Below are positions 22,470 to 34,229 of a DNA stretch of 64,000 bases, in pieces (position 1 is the first letter of the stretch; each line of letters begins with the position of its first letter). This DNA comes from Sclerodactyla briareus (Eukaryota; Echinodermata; Holothuroidea; Dendrochirotida; Sclerodactylidae). The stretch spans positions 248,001-312,000 of the forward strand of contig JAODTK010005558.1 in the NCBI GenBank assembly GCA_026419785.1, given 5' to 3'. The translations under genes were made by a program, and so were the position numbers. A model generated the notes under the pieces. It worked only from the letters and a program-made list of their open reading frames with translations, was not told where the DNA came from and made no database searches.

Positions 22470-25415
22470 CTTGAAAAGAAAGGCATGGACAGAGATCACA
22501 CACAAACTTGTGCAATTCAAATTTTGATTCAGAGGACAATACAAAGTGTTGTATAACCTACACAGCAACTTGCAGGCAGTGTTGGGAGTAAGGGGTCATC
22601 GATTTCATGTAGGCCTTCTCTCTCTCCCCAAAAACTGGGTACAGAATTCATGGCTACAATTGATGCATGGCCACAATTTGAAAATGCCCAACTGTATTCT
22701 TTCCAAATACCGCCACTAACACTGATGTAGAAACACAAACACGATAAAGAAGGAAGCTAACATCAGTTAACAGTTGTCTCGGTCTAATGGTTGTTAAAGT
22801 CTGAAATATCAGTGCGACAATCTATGATTTATGGTATATGAGGGAAAAATTTAGGGTTATACAGCTTTGTTTTATTCAGTCAAAAAATGCAAGCCTGACC
22901 ACGCTTAAAGCACAATAGTAGTGAACGAATAACGCTAACTCCAGCCTAATTCCCAGGCCTAATGTGTGTGTCTTGGAATGTGAGTGACTTCAGTTCGTTT
23001 TTACCATAGGTTAAAATGCTTGTGTTGGACGGCTCCCAATACTTCTTTTGGAATTCTTTGCTAGAGCCCAGGACAGTTTGTAAGGGAATAAGGGAATAAA
23101 AAAGTTGGAAACCCCTGTTTTGATCCCAAAGTTTTTATGAATAAAGTGCTACCTACCAGTTTAAGAGAAAGGCAGGTAATGTTCCGAACACACAGATGTT
23201 TCCTAATCTTCCGAGAATGTTCAGAAAAAGCTACACAGTACATATCAAGATAGGTTCAAATAAAGAAACTCCCACCATACTGACAATAAAGTATCTCATC
23301 ACTATGAACGAGCACAATGATAGGAATTGATATTAAACTCTCTTTGGTATTTCTCTCACAATGTTACCTGGAGCATGTAAATGCACCCTGAGATGTATTG
23401 AAATTTCATCTCTACTGTGTCTCTCCCACAACAAGTCGAGCGCGGTTAGGCTGGAATTCCATCGATGCGTTATGTCGCAAGCGAGCGACAAGTACACCAG
23501 AAATGGCGGGATTTGTCATGCGGAGCATCAAACGAACAGCCTGATATGAGCCAGCGCAGCATGGTTCGAAGAGATGGAGACAAGTTCCGTAACAGCAACA
23601 AAAAATCATCCACATGCAATGGATAGAACACGGAGTAGTAGGCAAACAATCAACATGGTCCCAGATGCGGTACAGAAGGCTACAGCACGGCTGAATTGAG
23701 TTCACTGTGGAATCTTTCCCAATAAAGCAATATAAAATTCCCTATACATGAGTTGTTAGATATTATGACCCTTTCATTATTACACAGTTCAAATTCCTTT
23801 CCCAAATTCCGAGAAAAATATTAAACCTACCTCACAAAAGTATTGATTTTCACATTCATACAGCAACGCACACCACATTTTCATTACGGAATACTAGCCT
23901 CGTCCAGAATAATACGGAGAGGGACTATCAGACGTCTGGAGCAACAACGGGTTAGAAGTAACCAAATTGCCCACGTGTTAACGAGCACTCGGTGTACGAA
24001 CAGTGCACAATCGTCGGGGTAAACATGGGCTCCGTTCCAACGACACCCACCGCTTGTCAATATGCTTGCCATATCAAATTGGAATGCTGCGATCTGGGAG
24101 GGAGTGATAAGTTCCGTCTACAACTACAGGCTATGTGCATAGTGTCAGTTGTCAGTGGCATGGGCAGTCCTCTAGAGTGGTATTTCAGTTTCCGGAAGTG
24201 GTGTGGTTGTCGGATTGCTGCCCATAAACTCAGAGTGGTTATCTAGAGTAGGGAGGAGGCGATTAGGGCCACCAGTCAGTAAACCTCTAGAATGCTGGAA
24301 TTACATTGGCAAGGAATTTGGGGAATGACATCAGCCGAGTGTTTTCTCAACCCTTCTTCCGTCAGAGACCTAATGAGACACATACAAGGTTTATCTGCCA
24401 GGACAATATCTGCCAGAATGGGGGAGGGGATAACCCCTCTCTTTCGATTTTTAATTCTGGGGTGCTTAAGATGCAGACGGTCAAGGATTCACTATTTTAT
24501 GGCTCAATTTTCGCAAACCCTTTCCGGCTTTCACCCATTACTTTACTCATAGACCCTCTTTTAGACCCCCGGTTGCACTCCACAGACTACCAGACACTGA
24601 TTGTCAGAAAGCTCTACAGGTTGGCGACCCCTCAGAAGAGTACATTCTGCCTAGGGATGGCGCATTTGCGTACAATTGCTCATTCCCCTGACACCTTAGT
24701 CGTCAAAGCGCTCAATTTTTTGTTTCTCTGGACCCCTTTTTTTAGATCAATGGCTTGCTTTCCCACTGAACTACAACCAATGGAGCTGATACGCTGTGAC
24801 TCTGTGGCGATCAAAAAGTCTTGTAGCACTTTATTGGACAGTAAGTATATGAATTCGCATATGTTTCACGTATAGAGTACCGGGGCTGATCAAATACACC
24901 ACAGCGTGATTACAAGGTCAGTACACAGGACTGTACCAATTGACCTTTCATTACAGTGAGTAGTAATTCGCTGTGGCATTTAGGAGCTTTGCCGTCTGAG
25001 ACGTGTATCCATAGCAACATTAAAGTGCCCGCCCACCCCCCTAGGGACAAAATTTAATGAAGATTTATTTTTTTTTTTTTTGAGTCCACATGATGGTCTA
25101 ACAGTTGCCAGTGACAACGAATTATTCATAGCAGCATATGAATACATCTTGATTGCATCATCATGATATCATGCCAGATTTCTGGGTAGAGTCTGAACAG
25201 TGTGTGAAAAGACGTTACTGCCTAGCAACTCCACAGGACATATACGGGAGGGAACGAGAGGGCAACGATTGGAGTTCTCCCCAAAATACTCATGGTTTGC
25301 ACCCCACCCCAAGGCCATTGAACATCTGGCACTTTTACAGTAGTTCCCGCGGCTGGGCAACCCTGTCTATCGCCCTCCTATTTAGCTTAGGCTAATTACG
25401 GGAAATGGCTTGAGG
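22470..25415. other. Trio intron, no gene seen
   Basis: No exon was recognised. The longest open frame (24306-24875, plus, 189 codons) has no recognisable domain, and one frame of that length is about what chance gives in 64 kb. Confidence 0.4.
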
Positions 25416-25419
25416 AAAA

Positions 25420-25690
25420 TCAATCAGAATCATGCAAACCGCAAAGGATATAAACTATCATGATATAGTCAGAAGTCGGGAGAATAATGCTTTTAGCGAA
25501 TCTGCCGAAGAAATTTTGTAAAAAAGCAGATGGGTGATTTTCCGTGATGGAAGAATCAATGGGGAAATTTTTTTAGGCTCATGTGAACCAAACGTTCAAC
25601 TGCAATATGGGGGGATAAGTTGAGTAAGCGAAATAGATTGAGTATGCCGCAGCGACTTGAGGAACGATCAATAACGCAGCATCAGACGGC
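25420..25690 (+). repeat. Dispersed repeat, copy 1 of a pair
   Basis: This matches 26322-26700 in the same orientation. Shared pieces are TAAACTATC.TGATA, TGGGTGATTTTC, CAATATGGGG.TAAGTTGAG and ATCAATAACGC. Divergence is substantial. Confidence 0.7.
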
Positions 25691-26321
25691 CACAAGTTCT
25701 ATGGGCATGTACTAGCACGTTTTCAATGTCTCATTATTTACAATGGGGAGTTTTACGGTAGGGTTTTCCCATTTGATGTTGTGGCGATTCTTGATGGTTG
25801 GAATGAGCAGTGCCCCTGCCAGTATTTAAAAGCGTTGTGCAATCTGAATTGGTTTGGAAATGAGCCTGCGCCTCTGCGAGTAACAGTAATTAATCATGAT
25901 TCAGCACCACGGGGAGTCGGACGGGGCATGCCACAGTAACTATTCACAAGGTTTATTGTAACTTTGTAAGGGCTAGTCTGTAGTTTGAAAGAGTCAATGC
26001 TGGACTTCGTTTTAGTGGATTCCTGATTAATACCACAAATTGTGGTCCCAATCACTTCCAGAGACAGGCAAACAGTAAAACAAAACAAGAATTTTTTATG
26101 TTATTTATTTAATGCAAGTTACAACATTGTCTTTGCCCTGAACAGTTCAAACAACAACTACAAAAAAAACTTTCTACCTAAACTCATTTGTTCCTTCAAA
26201 ATTGCCGGCGACCATACAATTTGTATTTATAGGAGCCAATTGGCGACACCGGATTTCCATCTTAGGGCCAGGTAGCAACCAAATGTGTTTCTTGTTTGGG
26301 GTAGAGGTCTGGATAGAGCGG

Positions 26322-26700
26322 GAGGAAAATCCAATCCAAAAAACACTCAAACCGCTAACTTCGCATTAAGGATTAATAAACTATCCTGATAGTCGTAGTC
26401 GGAAGAAAAATGCTTCCTGCAAGATTCTGCACGAGTGGTGGGTGATTTTCGGCGATGAAAAAATCGATTTGAAATTATTAGCCAAGTTGTTATGCTAATG
26501 AACTTAAAACTTGAACGTTAACTGGCAAAAAATAAGAAGGACAACAGGTTGCAGCACGGGGACTACTGTAAAGGATTGCCAGATGTTCAATTAGCGGGGG
26601 GTGCAAAAGTACAATATGGGGTATAAGTTGAGTAAGTGAACTAGATTGCATATGCATGCCGCATCGCCTCGAGGACAATCAATAACGCCTCATCAGAGAA
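26322..26700 (+). repeat. Dispersed repeat, copy 2 with ~90 bp extra
   Basis: This is the second copy of the 25420-25690 repeat. An additional stretch at about 26515-26610 has no counterpart in copy 1 and may be a nested insertion. It lies directly upstream of a LINE tail. Confidence 0.65.
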
Positions 26701-26779
26701 ACTACTACTGACACCTCGGGATCAGCGGCTGCTGTGATCACCTAAAGATGCAGAGCCACCGCCATTGTTTGGACAGCAG

Positions 26780-27095
26780 TTCACCAGCGGAACATGTTTA
26801 GTAGGGCTACAGGTGGGCCAATTCTTGGAATGGTCTGCCGGCTCACATTCGTGTCAGGCATCCTTCTTGCCTTCAGGGAGATCACTGAAGACCTCACTCT
26901 TTAAGGTAGCTTTCGGTTAGGTCCTGCCAGTCGATGTGCTTGTCCTATGTCTTGCCTTGTTGTTGTCCTCTTTCTTTTCTCTGTTTTGTATTGATGTTCT
27001 AGTTTGGAGTCTGTGTCGATACTATATTTTGTGAAGCGCCGTAGAATATCTTATAGTTACAGCCCTATATAAATATTGTAAATAAATAATACATT
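26780..27095 (+). mobile_element. LINE 3' end (WN.LP..IR type) with TAAATA tail
   Basis: Shifting frames read WNGLPAHIRV and LKTSLFKVAFG, matching the common LINE C-terminus WN.LP..IR....S...F...LKT.LF. The untranslated part ends GTGAAGCGCCGTAGAATATC, CTATATAAATATTG and TAAATAAATAA, the usual tail of such elements. It is a different LINE type from the 8-kb copies and lies in the 7.6-kb Trio intron. Confidence 0.7.
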
Positions 27096-27099
27096 CAAA

Positions 27100-29690
27100 C
27101 CCTTCATTTCTACACGAGGTTGTAGTGCCCAGGGTTTTACCAAGGAGGTATGGATGATTCGGCTTATGAGAAGAGCAATTTTACGTCCGCGTGATGGCTA
27201 CAATTTCTCAGAGTTTGTACAGCACTTCTCCACAGGCAAAACGGACCTTGGGCCTATTATACTGTCTTGAATTGAAGGGGTACGCTAAGACAGGAGTTTT
27301 ACAGTTGAGAGCTTTCGAAAGTGCCAGCAGTGTTAGGTTCACTGCAGGTCTATACATGGGGAAGGGTGGGATTGGGGGGTGGCTTCAGCCTCTGTCCACG
27401 ACGTTTTGTCCCCCTCTCCCCAAATTTGACAAGATATGCATGCAAACGATAAATGTTCCAAAATCAAAACATTGAAATTCGGAGTTGATTTAAATGTTCG
27501 CTCTATGTCGGTGGATGGTGTACTCTGTCTTAGATACCCCTAAACCCCTCCTCATAAATACTGCCTCCGGAGTTGTGCACGGTTCACAGGACCAGGGAGT
27601 CGGATGACCTCCACTAGAGTTGGGCGATAGGCTAATCAACTTATAAACAATACGTGACTACAACACAACATCACTGCTTCCATCAGCCTCCAGCAAGAAA
27701 CGGTGGCAAACTTACGATAGTAACCTTCGTGTTTACTCGCAAAAATAGCCCAAGAGCAGACGTTGCTTGCAGACAATGTTTTCATAGCCAATTAGATGCT
27801 TCAAGTATGTTTATATTGTCTGGAATCTTGCCATGCAATGCTAAGCAAATTGGGAGAACTCTTGAGGAACTTCAATATCTTAATGTCCGGCAGGGAGAAT
27901 TTGCTGTTGGAGTGAATATGCTCGAAGAGGTCCTGTGGTGATGTATTGGAAGAGATCTCAATAGTGTGATACTACCCTGCCACAGTCAGTTTACTCCTAT
28001 TGATAATTTCAAACAAATTTTTTATAATAACCCCTCCATCTTCTGTAAAGCATTGCTGCCCAGTCTCTTCCATCGAGGAGCACTGGATTGTTGTTTACTC
28101 TCCCTCACTCAGCGGAAACCCATCTGACGAGTCCTTGGTGTGTTCGGTAACTCCACCAGCGATGACATCAGAGGAGCCAGTTTCTTTCTTCTTTCTGTAA
28201 GATTGTACTCCACCTCTCATGATGGAGAGACAGACCTCTACCCATGAGCCATACTCTACACTTCTGTATCATTGTTCGCACAACATGAAATTGAAATACA
28301 CAACAATAGCATTTGAAGTGTCAGAATAATCAGGAGAACTTGGTATAACCCCCGCAATAACTGCTTTCTTCCGGCGTGCTGCATATCCTTTCCATCATAG
28401 CAAGACACCAGCAGGGAACTCTACTCTGTTCAAGTCCCGCTGTAACTTTGGACTGCAAGGCTATGTTTTGCCTCAGGATTGTGAGGGGTAACACTTCTAT
28501 AACATCTTGTTCAATATAGAGCCATCTACAGCCTATTTTGCTGGTGGAATTACACTATTTTCCTCACACAGTGCTATACAGAGAAGACCAGACGGTGGAC
28601 TCCCAGGGTGCTACCACCCCTTCCTCTCACCCTCCTGGAGTATAGCCTCCAGGCGCAACCAGGCCTAGGCCTGACCGATCCCCCCCCCCCCTCCCAACTT
28701 GATTGAGAGGTCCTGAGGAGCTGAATCATCCTGACGTTCCCCAGCAAGCAGCTCAACGAACCCGTGTCGATGGACAGGACACACGAGGGCCATTTCTATG
28801 TCTCTGGTATAGGACCAACCCGGCATTTTGAATTCTTTATTTCACTTTATGGTATGCTTGCCGAGCATTCAAGGCCCAGAAAAGGGGGCCAGACCTGGAT
28901 ACTGCACATTAAGTCAGCTGCAGATCCTTCAACTGTTTAACCCAGAAGAAGCACTACCTCCCTACATCCCTTAAGGGCTGTCATGGATAAATATCTGCAT
29001 GAAATTTGATATCCCGGTTTTCGAACAGCTGGCTGCGTGAGTTGTCATCTAGCGTACTCGAGCAACTGAATAGAGATTTCCAACATGGCCTCTAAATTTA
29101 CAAGGATTATTTTGATGATTGATCTAGTAACATAATAATGTAACGATAAATGTCCTTTTCTTTATATAGGCGCTTTAAACCACCGAAGGCCTCAAGCACT
29201 TCACAAACATTACCCCGATCATAGGAACCAGTCTGCACTCCAACAATTCCCGGAAGCGTATATAGCGGCACACCCAATAACTCGATAAAATACAGAAAGG
29301 TTGATTTTTTCAGGAATAGTGAGCTAAACCGTACGGAATTAGCAGCGCAGCTGCAGGCTTGAGTAACACCAGCACAAATTTCAACATTCTCAAAATCAGA
29401 GTGGACTGACATTGGAAATGAAGGTACAGGAATGATTTCAATTCAGTTCATATTTGGCATTAAGTTGACTAATTAGCTTTAAGAACATATCAGTAAAATG
29501 ACTTTCTGGTAGGGGTGCGGATTAAGCCTCAGAAAAGGAGAACTGTTAGATTGCGCAATCTTTTTAATGGCTCATTTGGCAGAGAAATCACAACCTTTGT
29601 GGTATTCAAGTATAACATATAGCATTTCAGTGTGTTGGCTAGCATGATTCCCTATATGACCTGTGGATTCTGGCTTACAGGGGTCAACTA
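27100..29690. other. Trio intron, no gene; possible LINE tail on minus strand
   Basis: No exon was seen. Near 29130-29230 the minus strand has GTGAAGTGCTTGAGGCC and AAAGCGCCTATATAAA, which resembles another LINE 3' end, but no reverse-transcriptase tail could be read upstream of it. Confidence 0.4.
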
Positions 29691-29696
29691 AAGTTC

Positions 29697-29869
29697 ATTT
29701 ATCGGTATCTTTCTGCGTTAACCCTACCTTACAATCTCTTGTGCTGAGCGCCCAGCAAGAAAGCAACATTACCGCAGTCGTTCGAATTGACCCTACCGCA
29801 GATTCGAACCCTGATCTACCCGTTGGCTGACGATCTACCAATTGTGTTATCCACTCTCGGTGACTAGGG
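29697..29869 (-). mobile_element. tRNA-derived SINE, family B, copy 1
   Basis: On the minus strand AACACAATTGGTAGATCG fits a tRNA box A and AGGGTTCGAATCTGC a box B, about 30 bp apart. Downstream come GCGGTAGGGTCAATTC and TTGCTGGGCGCTCAGCAC. A plus-strand copy at 51468 shares this order. A G20 run abuts its head at 29867-29886. It sits about 180 bp from the Trio exon at 30046. Confidence 0.75.
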
Positions 29870-30045
29870 GGGGGGGGGGGGGGGGGTGAACTAGTGGTGC
29901 GAGTCGCTATCTCTGCAACTCCACCACACCACATAGCTTGACCCAGCAATGGAAATTCATAAATATTGATCGATGATGTCTGCTGACATTTCTAATGTCC
30001 ACCACCAATTGCTATCAACTATCAGCAGAATAATTTTTTCGTTAC

Positions 30046-30239
30046 CTCTTTTGCATTTGTGTGGAAGGACACAGATAGCTCTAAGGAAGTTGCCTCCGCC
30101 TCTCGACTCTGATGATGAAGGTCCCCACACGCTCATCGAGCTGTTTAGCTACGTTGTTAACGTCTTCGATGTCACACTGTCCACTGTCCGTGAGCTCCTC
30201 CGCGTCCCTCAGGAGACGTCTGGCATTCGTTATCGTGTT
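30046..30239 (-). CDS. Trio: Trio exon, end of a spectrin repeat and start of the next
   Basis: This is the most N-terminal exon seen. The acceptor is a pyrimidine-rich CTCCTTGCAG before 30239 and the donor is GTAACG after 30046. It encodes NTITNARRLLRDAEEL, then a stretch like QLDERVGTFIIRVERRRQL, which aligns with the TRIO/KALRN stretch beginning NTYTNADKLLEAAEQL and with its RIQDFVRRVEQRK. After RRRQL the frame changes near 30083-30087, where one or two extra bases give an apparent stop. The shifted frame then continues ELSVSFHTNAKE, matching DMSVSFHTHVKE. The last codon joins in phase 0 to LTSW of the next exon, as in KELWTW. Length is 194 bp against about 192 expected. The first 150 bases are clean, and the match is strong on both sides of the shift. 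Confidence 0.9.
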
Positions 30240-30439
30240 CTGCAAGGAGAGTGTACAGTGCATTAGGGGGGATTCACTTCAGAGTAACATTGACGCATAC
30301 AAATTAAGGGAGGTGCAAAGTTGTAAAACTGAGTGTACCCCCTTCTCTTTAGTCACCTCAAATGTCAGGGGTAACATGAAGAATAAAATAAAATCACTGT
30401 TGATAGGATCTTGTTATTGTCTGAGTTACGGGATAAGCT

Positions 30440-31190
30440 ATACCCTGGTCTGCACCAAAAACAAAACAATAGGGTTGTTGTACTCCCCACAAGGGAGCTG
30501 TATACCAATAAATTTCAGCTTGATCTGTCCGAGCAGATCCGTACTTATCAATCAGTCACAATGTTCAAGGACCTAAACCACTGTCTGCACTACCGCCAAA
30601 ATAAGGGATTCAAGGGTTATTTACTCATTTTAGGGAACCCACACACCAAGTATAAGCTTGATTCGTGTAAGTAGGGTTGAGTTATCATGTTCACAAGCCC
30701 AAATTAGCCAAAATACAAATGTTTCACAATTTTCCCATTTTCTACTACCAAGTACAAATGACCCCCTCATTCTCAATGAAAGCAACAGGGTTTTTGTATT
30801 CCTCTCAAAAAGGCTGCTCAGTCCAAGCATCTTGGAATTATCGTGTTCACAAGGTGTTTCATACTTTGACCTCTGTTGACCTCTTCTGACCTCAATGTGA
30901 ACCCCAAACAACAGGGTCAAGTTACTCATTATGGGGAGCCCATGCACCGAGCATGAGCTTAATCCATCCAAGTGGAATCAAGTTATAATTTTTTTCACAA
31001 TTCATAATATTCCCAATCTCCACCTAAAAAAATACTCCCCATAGGAGAGCAGCAGACCAAATCTCATTCTGAACCTATCATGTTCACAAGGTTTGCCCTC
31101 TGTTGACCTATCCCCAACAAGAGGGTTCAAATACTCTTAAGTATTGTGAACCCATCCAGGTGGAATTAAGGTATTTTGGTTCATAAGACA
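30440..31190 (+). repeat. Array of ~300-bp repeats with TGACCT half-sites, cluster 1
   Basis: About two and a half units start near 30470, 30788 and 31030. Recognition pieces are GGGTT.TTGTA.TCC, GTTATC.TGTTCACAAG, CC.AAATTTCA and CATCCA.GTGGA. One unit contains TTTGACCTCTGTTGACCTC then TTCTGACCTCA, three TGACCT hexamers spaced by 4 bp. The same family forms the array at 42660-43780. It lies just upstream of the first visible Trio exon. Confidence 0.75.
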
Positions 31191-31194
31191 AAGG

Positions 31195-33425
31195 CATCAC
31201 TTCACATACACCCATACTTCCCCGTCAAGGAATATAAACTGCTAGGCCTAACATGTGTAATGAGTTGTATATTATAACTTATAGGGTCTAATTCATTTTT
31301 ATTGAGGAATCTATGTGTATATCCCTATGCAATCCCCTTTGGAAGGGAAGTTCTCTGCAGAACCTGGGCTGTATTTACAAAAAAATACTGAACACATTTT
31401 ACTTTTTTTTTTTTTTTACATTAAGATCGATCCGTGAGTTAACATTTTTATAATCGCAGGCAAATACACTTCATAAAATCGTATGACCTCAGCATCCAGT
31501 GAGCTTTAACCTAATTGATGACCAACCAGCACCTAATCAACTGATCGATGGCCCACCAATAAACAATACCCACCAAGGGCCCCGTGACAGGAGGCAAGGA
31601 TGTTACAACAACACAATGAAAACAGGCTGTGCATCACCACGGATCCAATTGGTGTCCCGGGGGAACGCCACAAGAGGGGCTCGGGGTTTCCCCGGCGTCC
31701 CCGGTAAGAAGCGTTGGCGGCGATAGCCGTCACCGAGGTTGCCGTTACACTGGGGCGGCTAGGTAATCGGGGAGGTAACTTTGTGTGTAATTAACATCAT
31801 TGACGAGCAACCTCATCTCTTCCCCTGGGTAGCCCCGAGCATATATTAGGTGGTGGACCACGTGTAGATGATCGCTGATATGTCGAGGTATTTTGCGTGG
31901 TGGAGATTCACATAGGGTATCTCCAGGTACCAATACAGTCATTAAACAGTCTCATAGTGTTACTGATTCTTCACGAAGATCACGAGTGATGCGTTCAGAA
32001 AAGTTTTTTTTATTGGCTCGTTAAACATCAACTGAATGTGTCATGTTGATTTTTTTTTTCAGTCTAGAAGAAGGTTTTGAGCCCTAGTGTTAACCTTGGC
32101 TGATTCCAGGGTTGCCATGAGGTAAACCATGGTTGGTAACTCAATGCTATTGAAGGTTGTCATCTTTGCAATATAAATTAGCAGAGCATGCAGGCTTTTC
32201 CCTGCCAGTTGCAAGGCCCAATTTTTCTTTCTTCTTTCAATTCCACTTTGCTGATGCGAACTGAAACCACAGACAATAGCAGGTAGGGCCATAGTTAGAA
32301 TCTGTGGTTTTCAAAGTTAATGGTATTCCAACCATTCAACTCATCAGCCAGTATGCTGAGATTCGAACTGAGTAATAAATTTTTTCGCTGGAATGGCTTC
32401 GATTTAAAATAGTAGAGTGACCAGTATCTTAGTTTTGGCCGAGTCAGAAAAGGCCAGAAGTGCAAGTCATGAATAGAGCGCTTGGTCAATTGTATGACGC
32501 ACCCTTTATTAACCCATTATAAAGTGGGTCATAGAATATTGAGCATGATCACCCTTGAGTCCTAATGACTTACAATTCCTTGATTATTGACTGTACCTAG
32601 TACGCAAGTTTTTTCCTATCAGTTTATCAATTAACCCGAGTAAACTGACACAACCTAGAGTCAGCTTTGTGATGGACCAATCAAGGGAAGTGAACACAAT
32701 GGGAGTACTTTGGATTTCAACGATGACCCACACTTGACTGAAACCAGGCAGTGTGTTGTTGTAATACATCCAGTTTCATCATGGTGTCATGAAAACTGGA
32801 CTCTGGAGCATTACAGATTCACAACTGACATATACCGTGATCCAGAAACAGACACATTGAACCAGGCCTGAGCAATTAGGATTGCCTATTAGGCCCGATC
32901 CGGCCAACGAGGCCAACTTCTCTGACCCACTCATTGTTTCGTGAGCCTAGGCCTGCTGCTTTATCGATAATCAATCTACTTCATCGAAGGTTGTGAAGTA
33001 TTCATCTGGCCACTAGTTGGACTGAAAGAAGGTTGCGTACCTACATCAAGCTTCGTCAATTTCGTGAGTGTTATGAACAAAAGGACGACTGCAGGATCAG
33101 TTATAAATGGGGCTCATATAATAGCTGAGGAAAATTAAACATGCCAGTCCAAACCCGATGTTCATACGACTTTTCTTCACAGATTTAGAAGCTTTTGAAG
33201 TTGTGATGAAGTATTGCACAATTTTGGGCAACCCAGCAATATAAAGATGCCATACGTGCACAACGGCAAATATTCTTTGTTTTATATCCAAGATGTAACA
33301 TTCAACGACACATTAACACATTAATGACTTTTGAGAGAGGACGAAAGTGAAACTAATTGCAGAATGTGAGGTATTCAAAACAATGAAATACATAAGATAT
33401 TTTTTGTTGTTGTAAGCACATCTAT
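31195..33425. other. No gene seen
   Basis: This is AT-rich sequence with a T15 run near 31405. A short glycine-proline-rich stretch at 31660-31720 resembles collagen only by chance (four triplets). No Trio exon was identified. Confidence 0.4.
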
Positions 33426-33429
33426 GAAA

Positions 33430-34225
33430 TAAGGTTAGCCTTGTAGATGAACTTCTCATCCTCGCGGTGTTTTATCAAGTCTAGCATTTGTTTTTCAATC
33501 CTGGATAGTGACCAAACCAATTTTTTTTTAACCTGCCTGTCTCAGGAGGTGCCTAGAAGTAAGGATTCATTAACTTGAAACTTAAACCAGAAAGAAGGGG
33601 TAGGCTGGTGGTTGTTGTACGTTCAGGTTCCTACTAACCTACCTAGCACGAGAGAAGTCATTCATTCCATTCACGAACTGAAATATTTGTTGAACTAGAA
33701 ACTTACACACATTGAAGTTGAGAGCATCTAAGAGCTCATCTGAATATAGATCTCTCAGATCGCAGTACTAGAGTTATTGACAGGGCTTGTCTAGCAGATG
33801 ATTAGGGTTTCGTTCAAATGAAACTCAAAATATCATCATTCCAACCAAAATGACGCCCCAGATGACCTTTGACATCAAATCCCTGAAATTCCTGTATACA
33901 GTACTGCTCATGATAATACTGACCACTAAGAACTCAGTAGATATCGTCTTCATCTCACAATGTTTGTTTCTCAATTCTGCCTCTGCAGTTTTTTTTTCAG
34001 TCCTGGATGGTTGAACAACCCAATGTTTTACCTGCCTGTCTCAGGAGATGACTAAGAAGTGAAAATCCACTGACTTGAAAACCTGAACCATGAGGAAGGT
34101 TGGGAGAATTCAGTGTTCCTACTACTTGAACACAGAGGATTCAATTCACCCCAGAAATATTTGTTGAACTAGAAACTTACACACATTGAAGTTGAGAGCA
34201 TCTAAGAGAAGCTTATCAGAATATG
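33430..34225 (+). repeat. Tandem segmental duplication, offset 474 bp
   Basis: Copies at about 33430-33740 and 33930-34225 share TCCTGGAT, ACCTGCCTGTCTCAGGAG and a nearly identical 50-bp end (GAACTAGAAACTTACACACA through GAGAGCATCTAAGAG). The spacer 33770-33925 carries a different repeat that also occurs near 38960-39130. Confidence 0.8.
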
Positions 34226-34229
34226 GATC

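Larger units (their letters stand above)
3043..30239 (-). other. Trio: Trio/Kalirin-type RhoGEF gene, central part (eleven exons)
   Basis: Trio and Kalirin are large cytoplasmic scaffold GEFs. An N-terminal Sec14 domain is followed by a long spectrin-repeat array and then DH-PH modules that load GTP on Rac/RhoG, guiding axon growth and cell migration. Eleven minus-strand blocks match, in order, the vertebrate spectrin-repeat array and the start of the first DH domain; each is described separately. Donors are GT and acceptors AG in all blocks. At the junctions 30046/22469, 6287/5526 and 5404/4178 the codons join in phase 0 at the expected residues. Invertebrates normally carry one Trio-like gene, so Trio is the more likely name; Kalirin cannot be told apart from these exons. 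Expected but not found: the exon between 11937 and 10805 covering the end of one repeat and the start of the next, the Sec14 end, and the rest of DH/PH. Frequent one-base frame breaks are the main oddity. Confidence 0.88.

Noticed and set aside
24306-24875. 189-codon plus-strand open frame as a gene
   Set aside because: No recognisable domain, no splice context, and about one frame of this length is expected by chance in 64 kb.
31660-31726. Collagen-like plus-strand exon (GARGFPGVPG followed by GTAAG)
   Set aside because: Only about four Gly-X-Y triplets, no acceptor at a triplet boundary, and no neighbouring collagen exons.
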